A stretch of 9,152 nt of DNA from JAAYBY01 sp964654125 (GCA_964654125.1 CAZZGG010000104.1:1-9152); one strand, 5' to 3'; shown: positions 1-6,403, counted from the first letter of the stretch. Program-made: numbers and translations. Notes: generated by a model not told the origin, from the letters alone.

Positions 1-164
1 GCAGCCTGGCAAAGCCAGAAGATGCCTGCCAGCTAAAGCTGGACCTGCCGGCCGCTAGCTTTAACCTGGCCGGTCCCCGGGCTGGCAACCTGCCTGCTGA
101 CAAAGCAGACCTGTTCATCCTGGCCGAAAATACAGCCTATTATGCCCGGGTGGAGCTGGATTAG
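1..164 (+). CDS. 3' end of an unrecognised protein (partial)
   Basis: An open frame enters from the left edge (complete codons from base 3) and stops at TAG 162-164, giving about 53 C-terminal residues. The tail reads as alternating hydrophobic and polar residues ending in AYYARVELD, compatible with a beta-rich C-terminal domain, but I do not recognise the family. Support is the uninterrupted frame and its position 51 bases ahead of the next gene on the same strand. With so little sequence it could be something else, and no function is proposed. Confidence 0.5.
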   Translation, partial: SLAKPEDACQLKLDLPAASFNLAGPRAGNLPADKADLFILAENTAYYARVELD

Positions 165-215
165 GCAGCTAATCCGCTAATCTATAAACTTTCTAGCTGT
201 AAAGGAGCTTGACTG

Positions 216-695
216 ATGGTATACGAGTTTACTGCGAAAATCGAACAGCTCGCAGGCAAGATCCGCTGGAGTGTGCTGTATTTTCCCAAATCAGCTCTAG
301 AGTGCTTTGGCACGAAAGGTAAAGTCCCAGTTAAAATAACAGTGGACGGTCATCCTTTCGAGCATACCCTGCTGGCTTCCCGTCAGGGACATTATCTGGT
401 CTATAATGAATTCATCCGCCGCGCCGTCAGCAAAGAACTGGGTGATAATGTCTTGGTTAGATTGGTCAAAGATGATCTGCCAAGGGTTTTTAAAGCTCCT
501 GATTATCTGACAGCCATACTGCAGGAAAAGGGAGTACTGGCAGCTTTTTTAAAGCAGCCAGACTATTTAAAAAAAGAGCAGGTTAATACTCTAGAAATAG
601 CCAAAAAGGCTGATACTAAAGAGCGCAGAATTGAGAAACTGATTAAAGTGCTGGGAGCTAAAGATGCTGAGAAAAATGCCGACCCATTGCGGTGA
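216..695 (+). CDS. DUF1905 / OmdA-domain (YdeI-like) protein
   Basis: A 159-residue soluble protein with two recognisable modules. Residues about 3-84 look like DUF1905, a small beta-barrel-like domain (WSVLYFPK near 18-25, then GHPFEHTLL and GHYLVYNEFIRRA, and GDNVLVRLVKD near 76-86). Residues about 93-150 look like the OmdA domain (PF13376, bacteriocin-protection / YdeI or OmpD-associated), with the characteristic AKKADTKERRIEKLIKVL stretch. Biochemical function is unknown; the bacteriocin-protection label comes from a weak historical association and should not be read as a demonstrated role. There is no signal peptide or membrane segment, so it is cytoplasmic. The ATG is fixed by AAAGGAG at 201-207, eight bases upstream. 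Its last 32 bases overlap the start of the RidA gene, suggesting co-translation. I see no convincing promoter in 165-215, so it may be cotranscribed with the upstream gene. Confidence 0.85.
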   Translation: MVYEFTAKIEQLAGKIRWSVLYFPKSALECFGTKGKVPVKITVDGHPFEHTLLASRQGHYLVYNEFIRRAVSKELGDNVLVRLVKDDLPRVFKAPDYLTAILQEKGVLAAFLKQPDYLKKEQVNTLEIAKKADTKERRIEKLIKVLGAKDAEKNADPLR

Positions 696-1026
696 TGACA
701 CTTGTTCTGCTTGTGTTGTTGCCGGAGACTTTATTTTTCTGGCCCATCATGGCGGTGGCTTTGACAAACTGGATATTGTGCATCAACTAAGAGCTGCTTT
801 TACTGGGATGAAGCAGACTTTGGCCAGCGTCAATGCAACACTGGACGATCTGGTCCAGCTTAATTTCTATATCAGGGATACAGCGGACTTTGCCAGAGGC
901 CGGGAGGTCTTTTACGAATATTTTAAAAATGGCTGCCCAGCTCGGATGACAGTTGTCACCAGCTTTTTAGATGATAGATGCCTTTGCCAGCTGGACGGAA
1001 TTGCTTATATGCCAATTGTAAAATGA
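664..1026 (+). CDS. RidA family protein (YjgF/YER057c/UK114)
   Basis: A 120-residue protein of the Rid family. Classical RidA hydrolyses reactive enamine/imine intermediates released by PLP enzymes; other subfamilies have different or unknown substrates. The fold signature is visible: LDDLVQLNFYIRD (61-73), FYEYF (83-87) and PARMTV (92-97), whose Arg94 matches the substrate-carboxylate-binding Arg105 of E. coli RidA. At the position of E. coli Glu120, thought to activate the catalytic water, this protein has Gln109 (LCQLDGIAY). Deaminase activity therefore cannot be assumed, and a non-RidA Rid subfamily is likely. The N-terminus is short. ATG 664 is chosen because GGGAG at 653-657 lies six bases upstream, inside the preceding gene; an alternative in-frame ATG lies at 676. 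It is the last gene of the plus-strand unit, followed within ten bases by a strong terminator. Confidence 0.88.
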   Translation: MLRKMPTHCGDDTCSACVVAGDFIFLAHHGGGFDKLDIVHQLRAAFTGMKQTLASVNATLDDLVQLNFYIRDTADFARGREVFYEYFKNGCPARMTVVTSFLDDRCLCQLDGIAYMPIVK

Positions 1027-1032
1027 TTAAAT

Positions 1033-1073
1033 AAAAGCAGGGGCAGCTTATAAATCAGCTGCCCCTGCTTTTT
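1033..1073. terminator. bidirectional Rho-independent terminator
   Basis: A perfect 16-bp inverted repeat (1033-1048 with 1057-1072; arms AAAAGCAGGGGCAGCT and its complement) encloses an eight-base loop. The outer A and T runs give a U-tract in both directions. It sits between the RidA stop (1026) and the convergent stop of the minus-strand SGNH-like gene (1085), so it can end transcription of both units. Confidence 0.92.
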
Positions 1074-1084
1074 GGCTAGCTGTA

Positions 1085-1951
1085 TCAGGTATTTTTCCAG
1101 TTATTGTAGATAAAATTCAAAAAATCAATGAATTCTGCTGTTGCCTTCTGGTTACCTGCTGCAGTGGGATGGTCATCTTTTTCAGCTTGCGGGTATTTAA
1201 GAGTGTCTGAAGCCAGATCCTGGTCAACCAGATGTTCAATCACCTGGCCAAGAACCCGGTGGTGATTGCCGCTGGGAAGGCCCAGATCATCTTTGCTGGT
1301 TAGTATATTGAAAAAATCAAAGACAGCAACATTATGGCCGGGGTAAGTTTTCAACCAGTCATGCACTAACCAGTTATTGAGCAATCTAGCATTGGAGGAC
1401 CATTTTTTGTCTTGCAGGGGCGGAGCAGTAATAACAATAAAAAGTTTATCAGGCCTGGTGGAAAAAAATGCCAGCAGATCAAGATAGATGGACTTGATAT
1501 TGGCCAGGGTGTGGTGGGGGCTGCTGAAGGGCTGGCCGCGCAGGGGATTGTCTTTTATATCAGGAAGCGGGTCAGCCGGATCGCCCTTGACTGCTGAATT
1601 AGGATAGCAGGACTTAAACATGATGATCTCATTTTCACCTGCTGGAATATCAGTGAATCTGCTGTAATTACAGTTTTTATCGTTAAGCTCATAAAGAGCT
1701 TTCAAATAGACAGGGCTGTCCGGACCACGAAACCAGGTCCACCAGTGGCCAATATCTGTTGTATCGCCGATCTTATCTGGACCCCAGCCATAGTTGGTTG
1801 AACTGACAAAATAGTTATTGGCCATGAGAGCCAAGGCCAGGCCACCATGTTCGTCCTTCAGCCAGTTCTCACCACAAGAATGGTGGATAAAGGCTAGTTT
1901 TGTTATTTTTTTGTCTTGTTTTTTACCATAAATGCTCTCCTCATTCACCAT
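1085..1951 (-). CDS. putative SGNH/GDSL-type hydrolase-like protein
   Basis: A 288-residue protein I recognise only at fold level. Near the N-terminus, FIHHSCGENWL (21-31) resembles SGNH block I with Ser25 as candidate nucleophile. A central hydrophobic strand FIVITAPPL (171-179) is typical of an alpha/beta hydrolase core strand, and DDHPTAAGN (259-267) looks like the C-terminal block carrying the catalytic His261. The spacing in that last block is not canonical DxxH, so catalysis is not assured and the substrate is unknown. Aromatic-rich stretches such as HWWTWFRGPDSP (69-80) suggest carbohydrate binding, as inference only. There is no signal peptide, and an in-frame stop shortly upstream prevents an N-terminal extension. 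The ATG overlaps the M20 stop as TGATG, favouring translational coupling, but its own ribosome binding site is weak. A better Shine-Dalgarno plus ATG sits just inside the gene in the other frame (see the entry at 1903-1942). Last gene of its operon. Confidence 0.6.
   Translation of the reverse strand: MVNEESIYGKKQDKKITKLAFIHHSCGENWLKDEHGGLALALMANNYFVSSTNYGWGPDKIGDTTDIGHWWTWFRGPDSPVYLKALYELNDKNCNYSRFTDIPAGENEIIMFKSCYPNSAVKGDPADPLPDIKDNPLRGQPFSSPHHTLANIKSIYLDLLAFFSTRPDKLFIVITAPPLQDKKWSSNARLLNNWLVHDWLKTYPGHNVAVFDFFNILTSKDDLGLPSGNHHRVLGQVIEHLVDQDLASDTLKYPQAEKDDHPTAAGNQKATAEFIDFLNFIYNNWKNT
1903..1942 (-). other. SD + ATG + A7 slippery site at start of the SGNH-like gene
   Basis: On the minus strand GAGGAG (1942-1937) stands seven bases before ATG (1929-1927). 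That ATG opens a frame of only eight sense codons (MVKNKTKK) closed by TAA (1905-1903). The last two Lys codons form the heptamer A AAA AAA (1912-1906) in the phase typical of -1 frameshift sites. A -1 slip there, or one extra A in the transcript or in the true sequence, would continue as ITKLAFIHHS, the reading frame of the main gene. The directly visible facts are the motifs; whether they are used is inference. Chance is possible in A-rich sequence. Confidence 0.4.
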
Positions 1952-3396
1952 CAGATGCGCCTGATCAGCTCTAGATAAAAGCGCACTCCATCAGCTATGG
2001 CCTCCAGTGGCACTCTTTCATCATTACCATGGATGCTGGCGCGTAACTCATCGGAAAGCACCATCGGCGAAAAACGGTAGACCTGATCGCAGATGCGGCA
2101 GTAGTGGCGTGAATCAGATGCCCCGATCATCAAAAAAGGGCTGACCAGGGTGCCGGGCCAGACCGCCTGGACTGAGCTGGCCAGTGCTTGCCAATAAGGA
2201 CTTTTATCTGTTGCAGAGATAGGCGATGCCTCTTGGCAGGCCAGGGTGTTCACTTCAATTTCTGGATCAGCAATTAGCCTAACCAGCTCTTGCTGGACGG
2301 ATGCACAACTGTCGCCGCTGATCAGACGCAGGTTGGCTCCCAGGACTGCCCGGGTCGGCATGACATTGGTCTGGCTGGAACCGCTGGCCTGGGTGAAGGC
2401 CACTGTGGTCCGGATCAGGGCGTTTAATTCGCCGCCTTTTTTTTGGAATACCTTATCTAAAATCCCGCTAAAGAGCCACAAATTGGCAAAAATGAGGCGA
2501 TAAAAAAAACTAGAATGGCGGCCTAAAGTGTCAAACATCTCTTTAATCGGGGGTGTTAACTGCCTTTTTAAGGGATTTTTTTCAATTCTCAGGCAAGCCC
2601 GAGCCAGTCTGCCCAGGCTAGACCGGGCTGGAGGAGTCGAGGCATGGCCACCGCCACTTTTATGGACCAGCTCCACCTGCATGATGCCTTTTTCACCAGT
2701 GCCGATCACAGCACACTGCGCCTTGACACCGGGGAAGATACCACTGACTATGGCACCACCTTCATCCAGGACAAAGGCCGGCTTGATCTTGTTATTTTCA
2801 AACCAGTCCACCATGGCCGGCGCGTCCGGCCCCATCACTTCCTCATTGCCGCCAAAGGCCAGATAAATATCTTGCTCAGGCTGAAAGCCTTGTTCGAGCA
2901 AAATCTCAGCAGCCTGGAGGATTGAATTAAAGCTCAGCTTGGTGTCCAGGGCACCGCGGCCCCACAAATGGCCTTGGGCAATCACGCCGGCAAAGGGAGG
3001 CTGGCGCCAGAGATTTGCCGCGGCTGGTACCACGTCATAATGGGCCATCAGGACAAGCGGTTTGACATTATTTTTACCAGGCCAGTGAAAGAGCAGGCCG
3101 CGTCGGCCTAGTTTATGTAACTGGCAGGTCTGGTGCAGGGCGGGAAAGAGCTCCTTTAGCAAAACAGGCAATCTAGCAAAGGCTGCCTCATCCTCTTCTT
3201 CTGGCCGGTAGCTGGAGACAGTCGCTAATTGTAAAAGCCTCTGCAAGGAGTCCACAGCTCTTTGGCTAGAAAAGATCAGCTCAGCTGCCGGCGCAGCTAA
3301 CTGGGTTTTAGGCCGAAAACGCCAGGCTTTGGCCAAAAGCAGCACAAGCAAAACAACAAAAGCTAAAAGAGGCAGTGCCCAGGCCAGCCACCACAT
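1951..3396 (-). CDS. membrane-anchored M20 family metallopeptidase (PM20D1/CPS1-like)
   Basis: A 481-residue di-zinc M20 peptidase, close in length and motif order to the Gly-Xaa carboxypeptidase CPS1 / PM20D1 branch, which acts on short peptides or N-acyl amino acids. Expected ligands are visible: His119 and Asp121 in LMAHYDVVP, bridging Asp151 in GRGALDTK, catalytic Glu185 with ligand Glu186 in GGNEEVMGP, Asp211 in VLDEGG and His431 in GASDSRHY. His251 in GGGHASTPP belongs to the dimerisation lid domain (about 230-355). Residues 1-22 form one uncharged hydrophobic segment followed by Lys/Arg at 23, 26, 28 and 30; by the positive-inside rule the catalytic domain would be cytoplasmic and membrane-tethered. 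ATG 3396 has AAGGAGG (3410-3404) seven bases upstream, within the end of the preceding membrane-protein gene; the gap is two bases. The stop overlaps the next start. All core residues are present, so it should be active; exact substrate unknown. Confidence 0.9.
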   Translation of the reverse strand: MWWLAWALPLLAFVVLLVLLLAKAWRFRPKTQLAAPAAELIFSSQRAVDSLQRLLQLATVSSYRPEEEDEAAFARLPVLLKELFPALHQTCQLHKLGRRGLLFHWPGKNNVKPLVLMAHYDVVPAAANLWRQPPFAGVIAQGHLWGRGALDTKLSFNSILQAAEILLEQGFQPEQDIYLAFGGNEEVMGPDAPAMVDWFENNKIKPAFVLDEGGAIVSGIFPGVKAQCAVIGTGEKGIMQVELVHKSGGGHASTPPARSSLGRLARACLRIEKNPLKRQLTPPIKEMFDTLGRHSSFFYRLIFANLWLFSGILDKVFQKKGGELNALIRTTVAFTQASGSSQTNVMPTRAVLGANLRLISGDSCASVQQELVRLIADPEIEVNTLACQEASPISATDKSPYWQALASSVQAVWPGTLVSPFLMIGASDSRHYCRICDQVYRFSPMVLSDELRASIHGNDERVPLEAIADGVRFYLELIRRI

Positions 3397-3398
3397 AA

Positions 3399-4091
3399 TT
3401 AATCCTCCTTGAGTTTATGCTCGTAAAAGCCCTTTTTATAAAGGATCCGAGCTGTGACAAGAGCAACAATAACTGAAACAGTGACAAAAAGTGAGCCGAC
3501 TGTTTTAGCCAGGGCGCCGCCAAAAATAAAAAACAATAAAGATACCAGAGCCGGTGCCAGAGCTGTCTTGGGATCCTTGGCTATAAAAACAACACCCAGG
3601 CCACCAAACAGGGCTGGCATAATATTATTGAAGGCCGGTGCCAGGGCCGGGCTGGCCAAAAGGTCAGCAAAACCGGAAACTGCCAGTAGCAAAACCCCGG
3701 CGGCTATGACCAAGGTGGTGACGATGGTGCTGCTGGCCATGGCAATCGTGGCAATCACTTCACCAGCTTCACTTTCAGCAGAAACACCAGCCTTGTCCAA
3801 AGCATTCAAAGCGCAGGGGATCTTCAGATTGGTCAGGTTACCGGAGACAAAGGCCAGGTAGCTGCCGGCAGAGCCCAGCATGGGCACAAAAGTAAAAAAC
3901 TCAATGATGGTGACAGGAATGAAAATGACTGCAGTGGCGATAAAACCTGAAATAAAGGCCGGCCAGATCACCGGTGCCCGATAAAGCAGGATAGCCAGCA
4001 CAGGAAAAGCTATAAACAGAAAAAGAGCAATGCCATTCCAGATCCGGCCATATATATGGGTCTTTTTTGCATAAGTTGCTTGATTATCCAT
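3399..4091 (-). CDS. polytopic membrane protein, partner of DUF5058-like protein
   Basis: A 230-residue integral membrane protein with about six hydrophobic segments (roughly 17-37, 41-65, 111-138, 153-172, 176-192, 195-215). A conserved-looking loop with GSAGSYLAFVSGNLTNLK (73-90) and an acidic stretch ESEAGE (106-111) lie between the second and third strong segments. I cannot assign a named family. The Gly/Ser/Asn-rich re-entrant-looking loop is the sort of element seen in substrate-binding regions of carriers, so a transport role is plausible but unproven. GAGGTGA (4104-4098) precedes ATG 4091 by six bases. It lies 14 bases after the DUF5058-like gene and two bases before the M20 peptidase, so the three are almost certainly cotranscribed. 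The C-terminus ends in a charged tail (YEHKLKED). Confidence 0.8.
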   Translation of the reverse strand: MDNQATYAKKTHIYGRIWNGIALFLFIAFPVLAILLYRAPVIWPAFISGFIATAVIFIPVTIIEFFTFVPMLGSAGSYLAFVSGNLTNLKIPCALNALDKAGVSAESEAGEVIATIAMASSTIVTTLVIAAGVLLLAVSGFADLLASPALAPAFNNIMPALFGGLGVVFIAKDPKTALAPALVSLLFFIFGGALAKTVGSLFVTVSVIVALVTARILYKKGFYEHKLKED

Positions 4092-4105
4092 CTATAATCA
4101 CCTCA

Positions 4106-4852
4106 TTAAAGCAGCCAGCGGGTCAGGGGTAGGGCTGCCAGCATACTGACCAGCATGGAAATAGGCAGAGCATATTCACTGAGCCATTCCCAGTGCAGCT
4201 TTTTGACAAAAAAAGCGCATAAGCTCATGACCAGGGCAGAGACAGCCATAACCATGACCGGAATCCAGCCCCCTAGACCTTGGTCAATGTCTTGAAAGAC
4301 CATGCCTAAGAAGGTGGCGATCATGCCCAAAAATAGCGCTGACATCATGATCTTGCTCCATTTGGGGTCGCGGGTATCGATCTTGGTCAGGCCTTTCTGA
4401 TACTTTTCAACTAAAAAGAGACTGAGTATCAGGCCGGTCACCACACCCAGGGCCATAACCAGGGCGATTGTGACAAACTGGCTGGCCGTGATTGTACTGG
4501 CGGTCAGCTGGGCAGCGCTGCTGATCTCACCTGCCTTGACCAGGCCTTCAATGGCATTGGCTGCAGCGGCTGTTTCATAGGTGAGAGCCCCGATAATGGA
4601 AAGGCGCAGCCAGGGTAGGACAGGGCCCAATTTGCCGGCCAGGGCAATCACACCAATTAAGATAGCCAGCGCCGGGGCCAGGGAAAAAACTGCTGATCCA
4701 GCAATCGTCTTTTTAATCTGGCTGCCAGCTATGCCCAGCAGCTTGGCCTGCCGGATAGCCCGCAACATGAAAAAAACCGACTGGGCCACTACAAAGAGGA
4801 TAATACCACCAGCCAGCAAATATAAAAGCAGGCTGTCTGCAGAAAAAACCAT
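4106..4852 (-). CDS. DUF5058-like integral membrane protein
   Basis: A 248-residue polytopic membrane protein with hydrophobic segments near 8-30, 52-72, 121-147, 169-186, 194-216 and 226-245. From memory of the family, the start (YLLAGGIILFVVAQSVFFMLRA), PWLRLSIIGALTYE (80-93), the WSKIMMSALFLGMIATFLG region and the ending (YALPISMLVSMLAALPLTRW) resemble DUF5058, whose function is uncharacterised. With the next gene it could form a two-subunit carrier serving the downstream M20 peptidase; that is inference from gene order. I chose ATG 4852 with GGGGGTG upstream. A longer frame from TTG 4909 would add 19 polar residues, but that TTG is part of a consensus -35 box and lies 26 bases from the upstream operon's terminator. 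First gene of the operon. Confidence 0.8.
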   Translation of the reverse strand: MVFSADSLLLYLLAGGIILFVVAQSVFFMLRAIRQAKLLGIAGSQIKKTIAGSAVFSLAPALAILIGVIALAGKLGPVLPWLRLSIIGALTYETAAAANAIEGLVKAGEISSAAQLTASTITASQFVTIALVMALGVVTGLILSLFLVEKYQKGLTKIDTRDPKWSKIMMSALFLGMIATFLGMVFQDIDQGLGGWIPVMVMAVSALVMSLCAFFVKKLHWEWLSEYALPISMLVSMLAALPLTRWLL

Positions 4853-4880
4853 AGCCACACCCCCATGTGCCTTTTGTTTC

Positions 4881-4909
4881 AGCCTATCTTTTGCCGCCTC
4901 AGCTGTCAA
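4881..4909 (-). promoter_or_regulatory. sigma70/sigmaA-type promoter for the DUF5058-M20 operon
   Basis: On the minus strand a perfect TTGACA (-35, 4909-4904) is followed after 17 bases by TAGGCT (-10, 4886-4881), a weaker match keeping TA and the final T. Transcription would begin near 4874, leaving a leader of about 22 bases before ATG 4852. It lies just downstream of the preceding operon's terminator, exactly where a new promoter is needed. The -10 box is imperfect, so strength is uncertain. Confidence 0.6.
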
Positions 4910-4935
4910 CCGGCAAAAGAGCAGGGAAGATCTTC

Positions 4936-4971
4936 AAAAAAAACCACTGCCTTTTACCGCAGCGGTTTTTT
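4936..4971 (-). terminator. Rho-independent terminator after the M24 peptidase gene
   Basis: Reading the minus strand, a 13-bp stem (4971-4959 with 4950-4938) encloses an eight-base loop and includes one G-U wobble. It runs into eight Ts (4943-4936). It begins five bases after the M24 peptidase stop, so it closes the peptide-transport operon. In the opposite direction the wobble becomes an A-C mismatch, so it acts best on the minus strand. Confidence 0.88.
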
Positions 4972-4976
4972 GTCGT

Positions 4977-6047
4977 TCAACCAAGCACCAGCAGATCCTT
5001 GGGGAAACTATTGAGGATCTGGCAGCCGTCATCTGTCACCAGCACCAGGTCTTCAATCCTGACACCGAATTCACCAGGCAGGTAGATACCGGGCTCAATC
5101 GAAAAGACCATACCTGGCTCGGCCCGGGCTGGGCTGGCTGAGCTGACATCGGGTGGTTCATGGCAGTCCAGGCCAATACCATGGCCCAGCCGGTGCGTAA
5201 AATACTGGCCATAGCCACCGTCTGTAATGATAGAGCGAGCTAGCTTATCCAGCTCTGAGAGTAAAACGCCTGGCTTAACCAGCGCTAGGGCTGCTTCATT
5301 GGCTTGCCTGACCAGCTGGTAAACTTCTCTTTGTCGGGCAGAAACAGTTTTATAAAAGACTGTCCTAGTCATATCACACCAGTATCTGTTAATTGGTGTA
5401 AAAATATCCAAAGTGACACTGTCGCCGGCTTGAAGCACTGTCTGGTCCGGGGCATGGTGGGGATCGGCGCCATTAGGCCCAAAGCAGACTAGCTGGCTGC
5501 CGGCACTGTCAGCCCCATGAGCCAGATAGAGCCTGTTGATCTGCCAGGCCAGTTCATTTTCCACTGCCCCAGCCTGGACCAGGTCCAAAGCCAGGCCCAT
5601 CACCTGATCATTGATCAGGGAGCTGTGCTGCAGGGCTTTTTGTTCGGGCTCATCCTTGAACTGGCGGGCCAGATCAACTGGGCCTGAGCCGGCTTGTGGC
5701 TTTACATCTGGTCTTTTTTGCATGAGACTGATCAAAAACTGGCTGGGCCAGGCCTTGTCAATGCCTAAAGGCCCGGCCTGTACAGTTCCAGCCAGGCCTG
5801 TTAAAGGATCCTGACTGTCACTGTGACCGACCAGATCGAGCTGGTCCAGGGCTGTCAGACCGAAGATATCATTAGCAAAAAGGCTGGCTTTATTTTTAAG
5901 ATCAAGATAAAGGGCCCAGAGCCTTTCATGGGGCTCAACCCAGATACCGGTCAAATAAAATATAGCAGCTGGAGCACTGACAATAATCTGCTCCAGACCG
6001 GCTGTGGCCATCTGCTGCCGGACCCTGGCGATACGCTGGCTGTACAT
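4977..6047 (-). CDS. M24 family metallopeptidase (Xaa-Pro aminopeptidase / dipeptidase type)
   Basis: A 356-residue cytoplasmic two-metal peptidase of the pita-bread (M24) fold, probably acting on peptides with proline at position two. An N-terminal creatinase-like domain covers about residues 2-125 (with NIFYLTG-like AIFYLTGIW near 28-36). The catalytic domain carries the full ligand set: Asp214 in VTLDIF, Asp225 in WCDMTRT, His289 in HRLGHGIGLDCHE, Glu318 in FSIEPGIY and Glu332 in GVRIEDLVLV. Length fits PepQ/YqhT-type enzymes, and X-Pro aminopeptidase versus dipeptidase cannot be separated by eye. ATG 6047 is preferred because AGGTG (6058-6054) lies six bases upstream; the GTG at 6056 falls inside that site. 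It is the last gene of the ABC importer operon, 14 bases after the cupin gene, and would digest imported peptides. Confidence 0.93.
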   Translation of the reverse strand: MYSQRIARVRQQMATAGLEQIIVSAPAAIFYLTGIWVEPHERLWALYLDLKNKASLFANDIFGLTALDQLDLVGHSDSQDPLTGLAGTVQAGPLGIDKAWPSQFLISLMQKRPDVKPQAGSGPVDLARQFKDEPEQKALQHSSLINDQVMGLALDLVQAGAVENELAWQINRLYLAHGADSAGSQLVCFGPNGADPHHAPDQTVLQAGDSVTLDIFTPINRYWCDMTRTVFYKTVSARQREVYQLVRQANEAALALVKPGVLLSELDKLARSIITDGGYGQYFTHRLGHGIGLDCHEPPDVSSASPARAEPGMVFSIEPGIYLPGEFGVRIEDLVLVTDDGCQILNSFPKDLLVLG

Positions 6048-6061
6048 AAGCTGCACCTGCC

Positions 6062-6391
6062 TTATTCTACCAGGACGCAGACCAGCCGGCAGGCCTGATC
6101 GGTCCGGTTTTCTGACCAGTGTTTTTCACCTTTAGGAATGAAGGTGGCTTCACCTTGGCGGCAGATACCTTGATAGCTGCCGCTTTCGGTATAGACTTCA
6201 CCCTCAAGAAAAAAGGAATACTCGTCCTGCTCATGCACACCGGTGCCACTCAGCGGCACCCGCCGGCCTGGCAATAAAGTGATATAGCTGATTTTGATCT
6301 TGCTGTAACTGCCCTTTAAGGCAAAAAGTTCCTGCATTTCATATAAAGGCAGGCCGGTGACCGGCACATCATCAAGAATTATTTTTTCCAT
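6062..6391 (-). CDS. small single-domain cupin protein
   Basis: A 109-residue cupin beta-barrel. Motif 2 is textbook: Gly80, Pro86, Gly88, His91 and Asn95 (GEATFIPKGEKHWSEN). Motif 1 is partial: His53 and Glu57 with Gly64 are present (HEQDEYSFFLEG), but the first His of the usual HxH pair is Gly51. Metal binding would thus rely on His53, Glu57 and His91, or metal may be absent. Small cupins of this type act as enzymes or ligand-sensing domains; no DNA-binding domain is attached here. The start is ATG 6391, with AAAGGAG (6403-6397) five bases upstream overlapping the stop of the permease gene; a GTG at 6409 in the longer frame lies upstream of this site and is rejected. Its place between the permeases and the peptidase suggests a role in handling the imported compound. 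Confidence 0.87.
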   Translation of the reverse strand: MEKIILDDVPVTGLPLYEMQELFALKGSYSKIKISYITLLPGRRVPLSGTGVHEQDEYSFFLEGEVYTESGSYQGICRQGEATFIPKGEKHWSENRTDQACRLVCVLVE

Positions 6392-6396
6392 ACTAG

Positions 6397-6403
6397 CTCC
6401 TTT
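6397..6403 (-). promoter_or_regulatory. ribosome binding site deciding the cupin start
   Basis: AAAGGAG on the minus strand, five bases before ATG 6391. It overlaps the TAA stop (6404-6402) of the upstream permease gene, which couples the two genes and rules out the upstream GTG at 6409 as the start. Confidence 0.8.

Noticed and set aside
160..188. Possible promoter before the OmdA-domain gene (TATAAA at 183-188)
   Set aside because: No acceptable -35 box is found at 16-18 bases upstream (ATTAGG or TTAGGC only), so the TATAAA is probably chance and the gene may be read through from upstream.
4581..5141. A 186-codon plus-strand open frame crossing the intergenic region
   Set aside because: It runs antisense through the DUF5058-like and M24 genes, both with clear family motifs, and across a terminator and promoter. 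Its Pro/Arg/Lys-rich translation is typical of a shadow frame.
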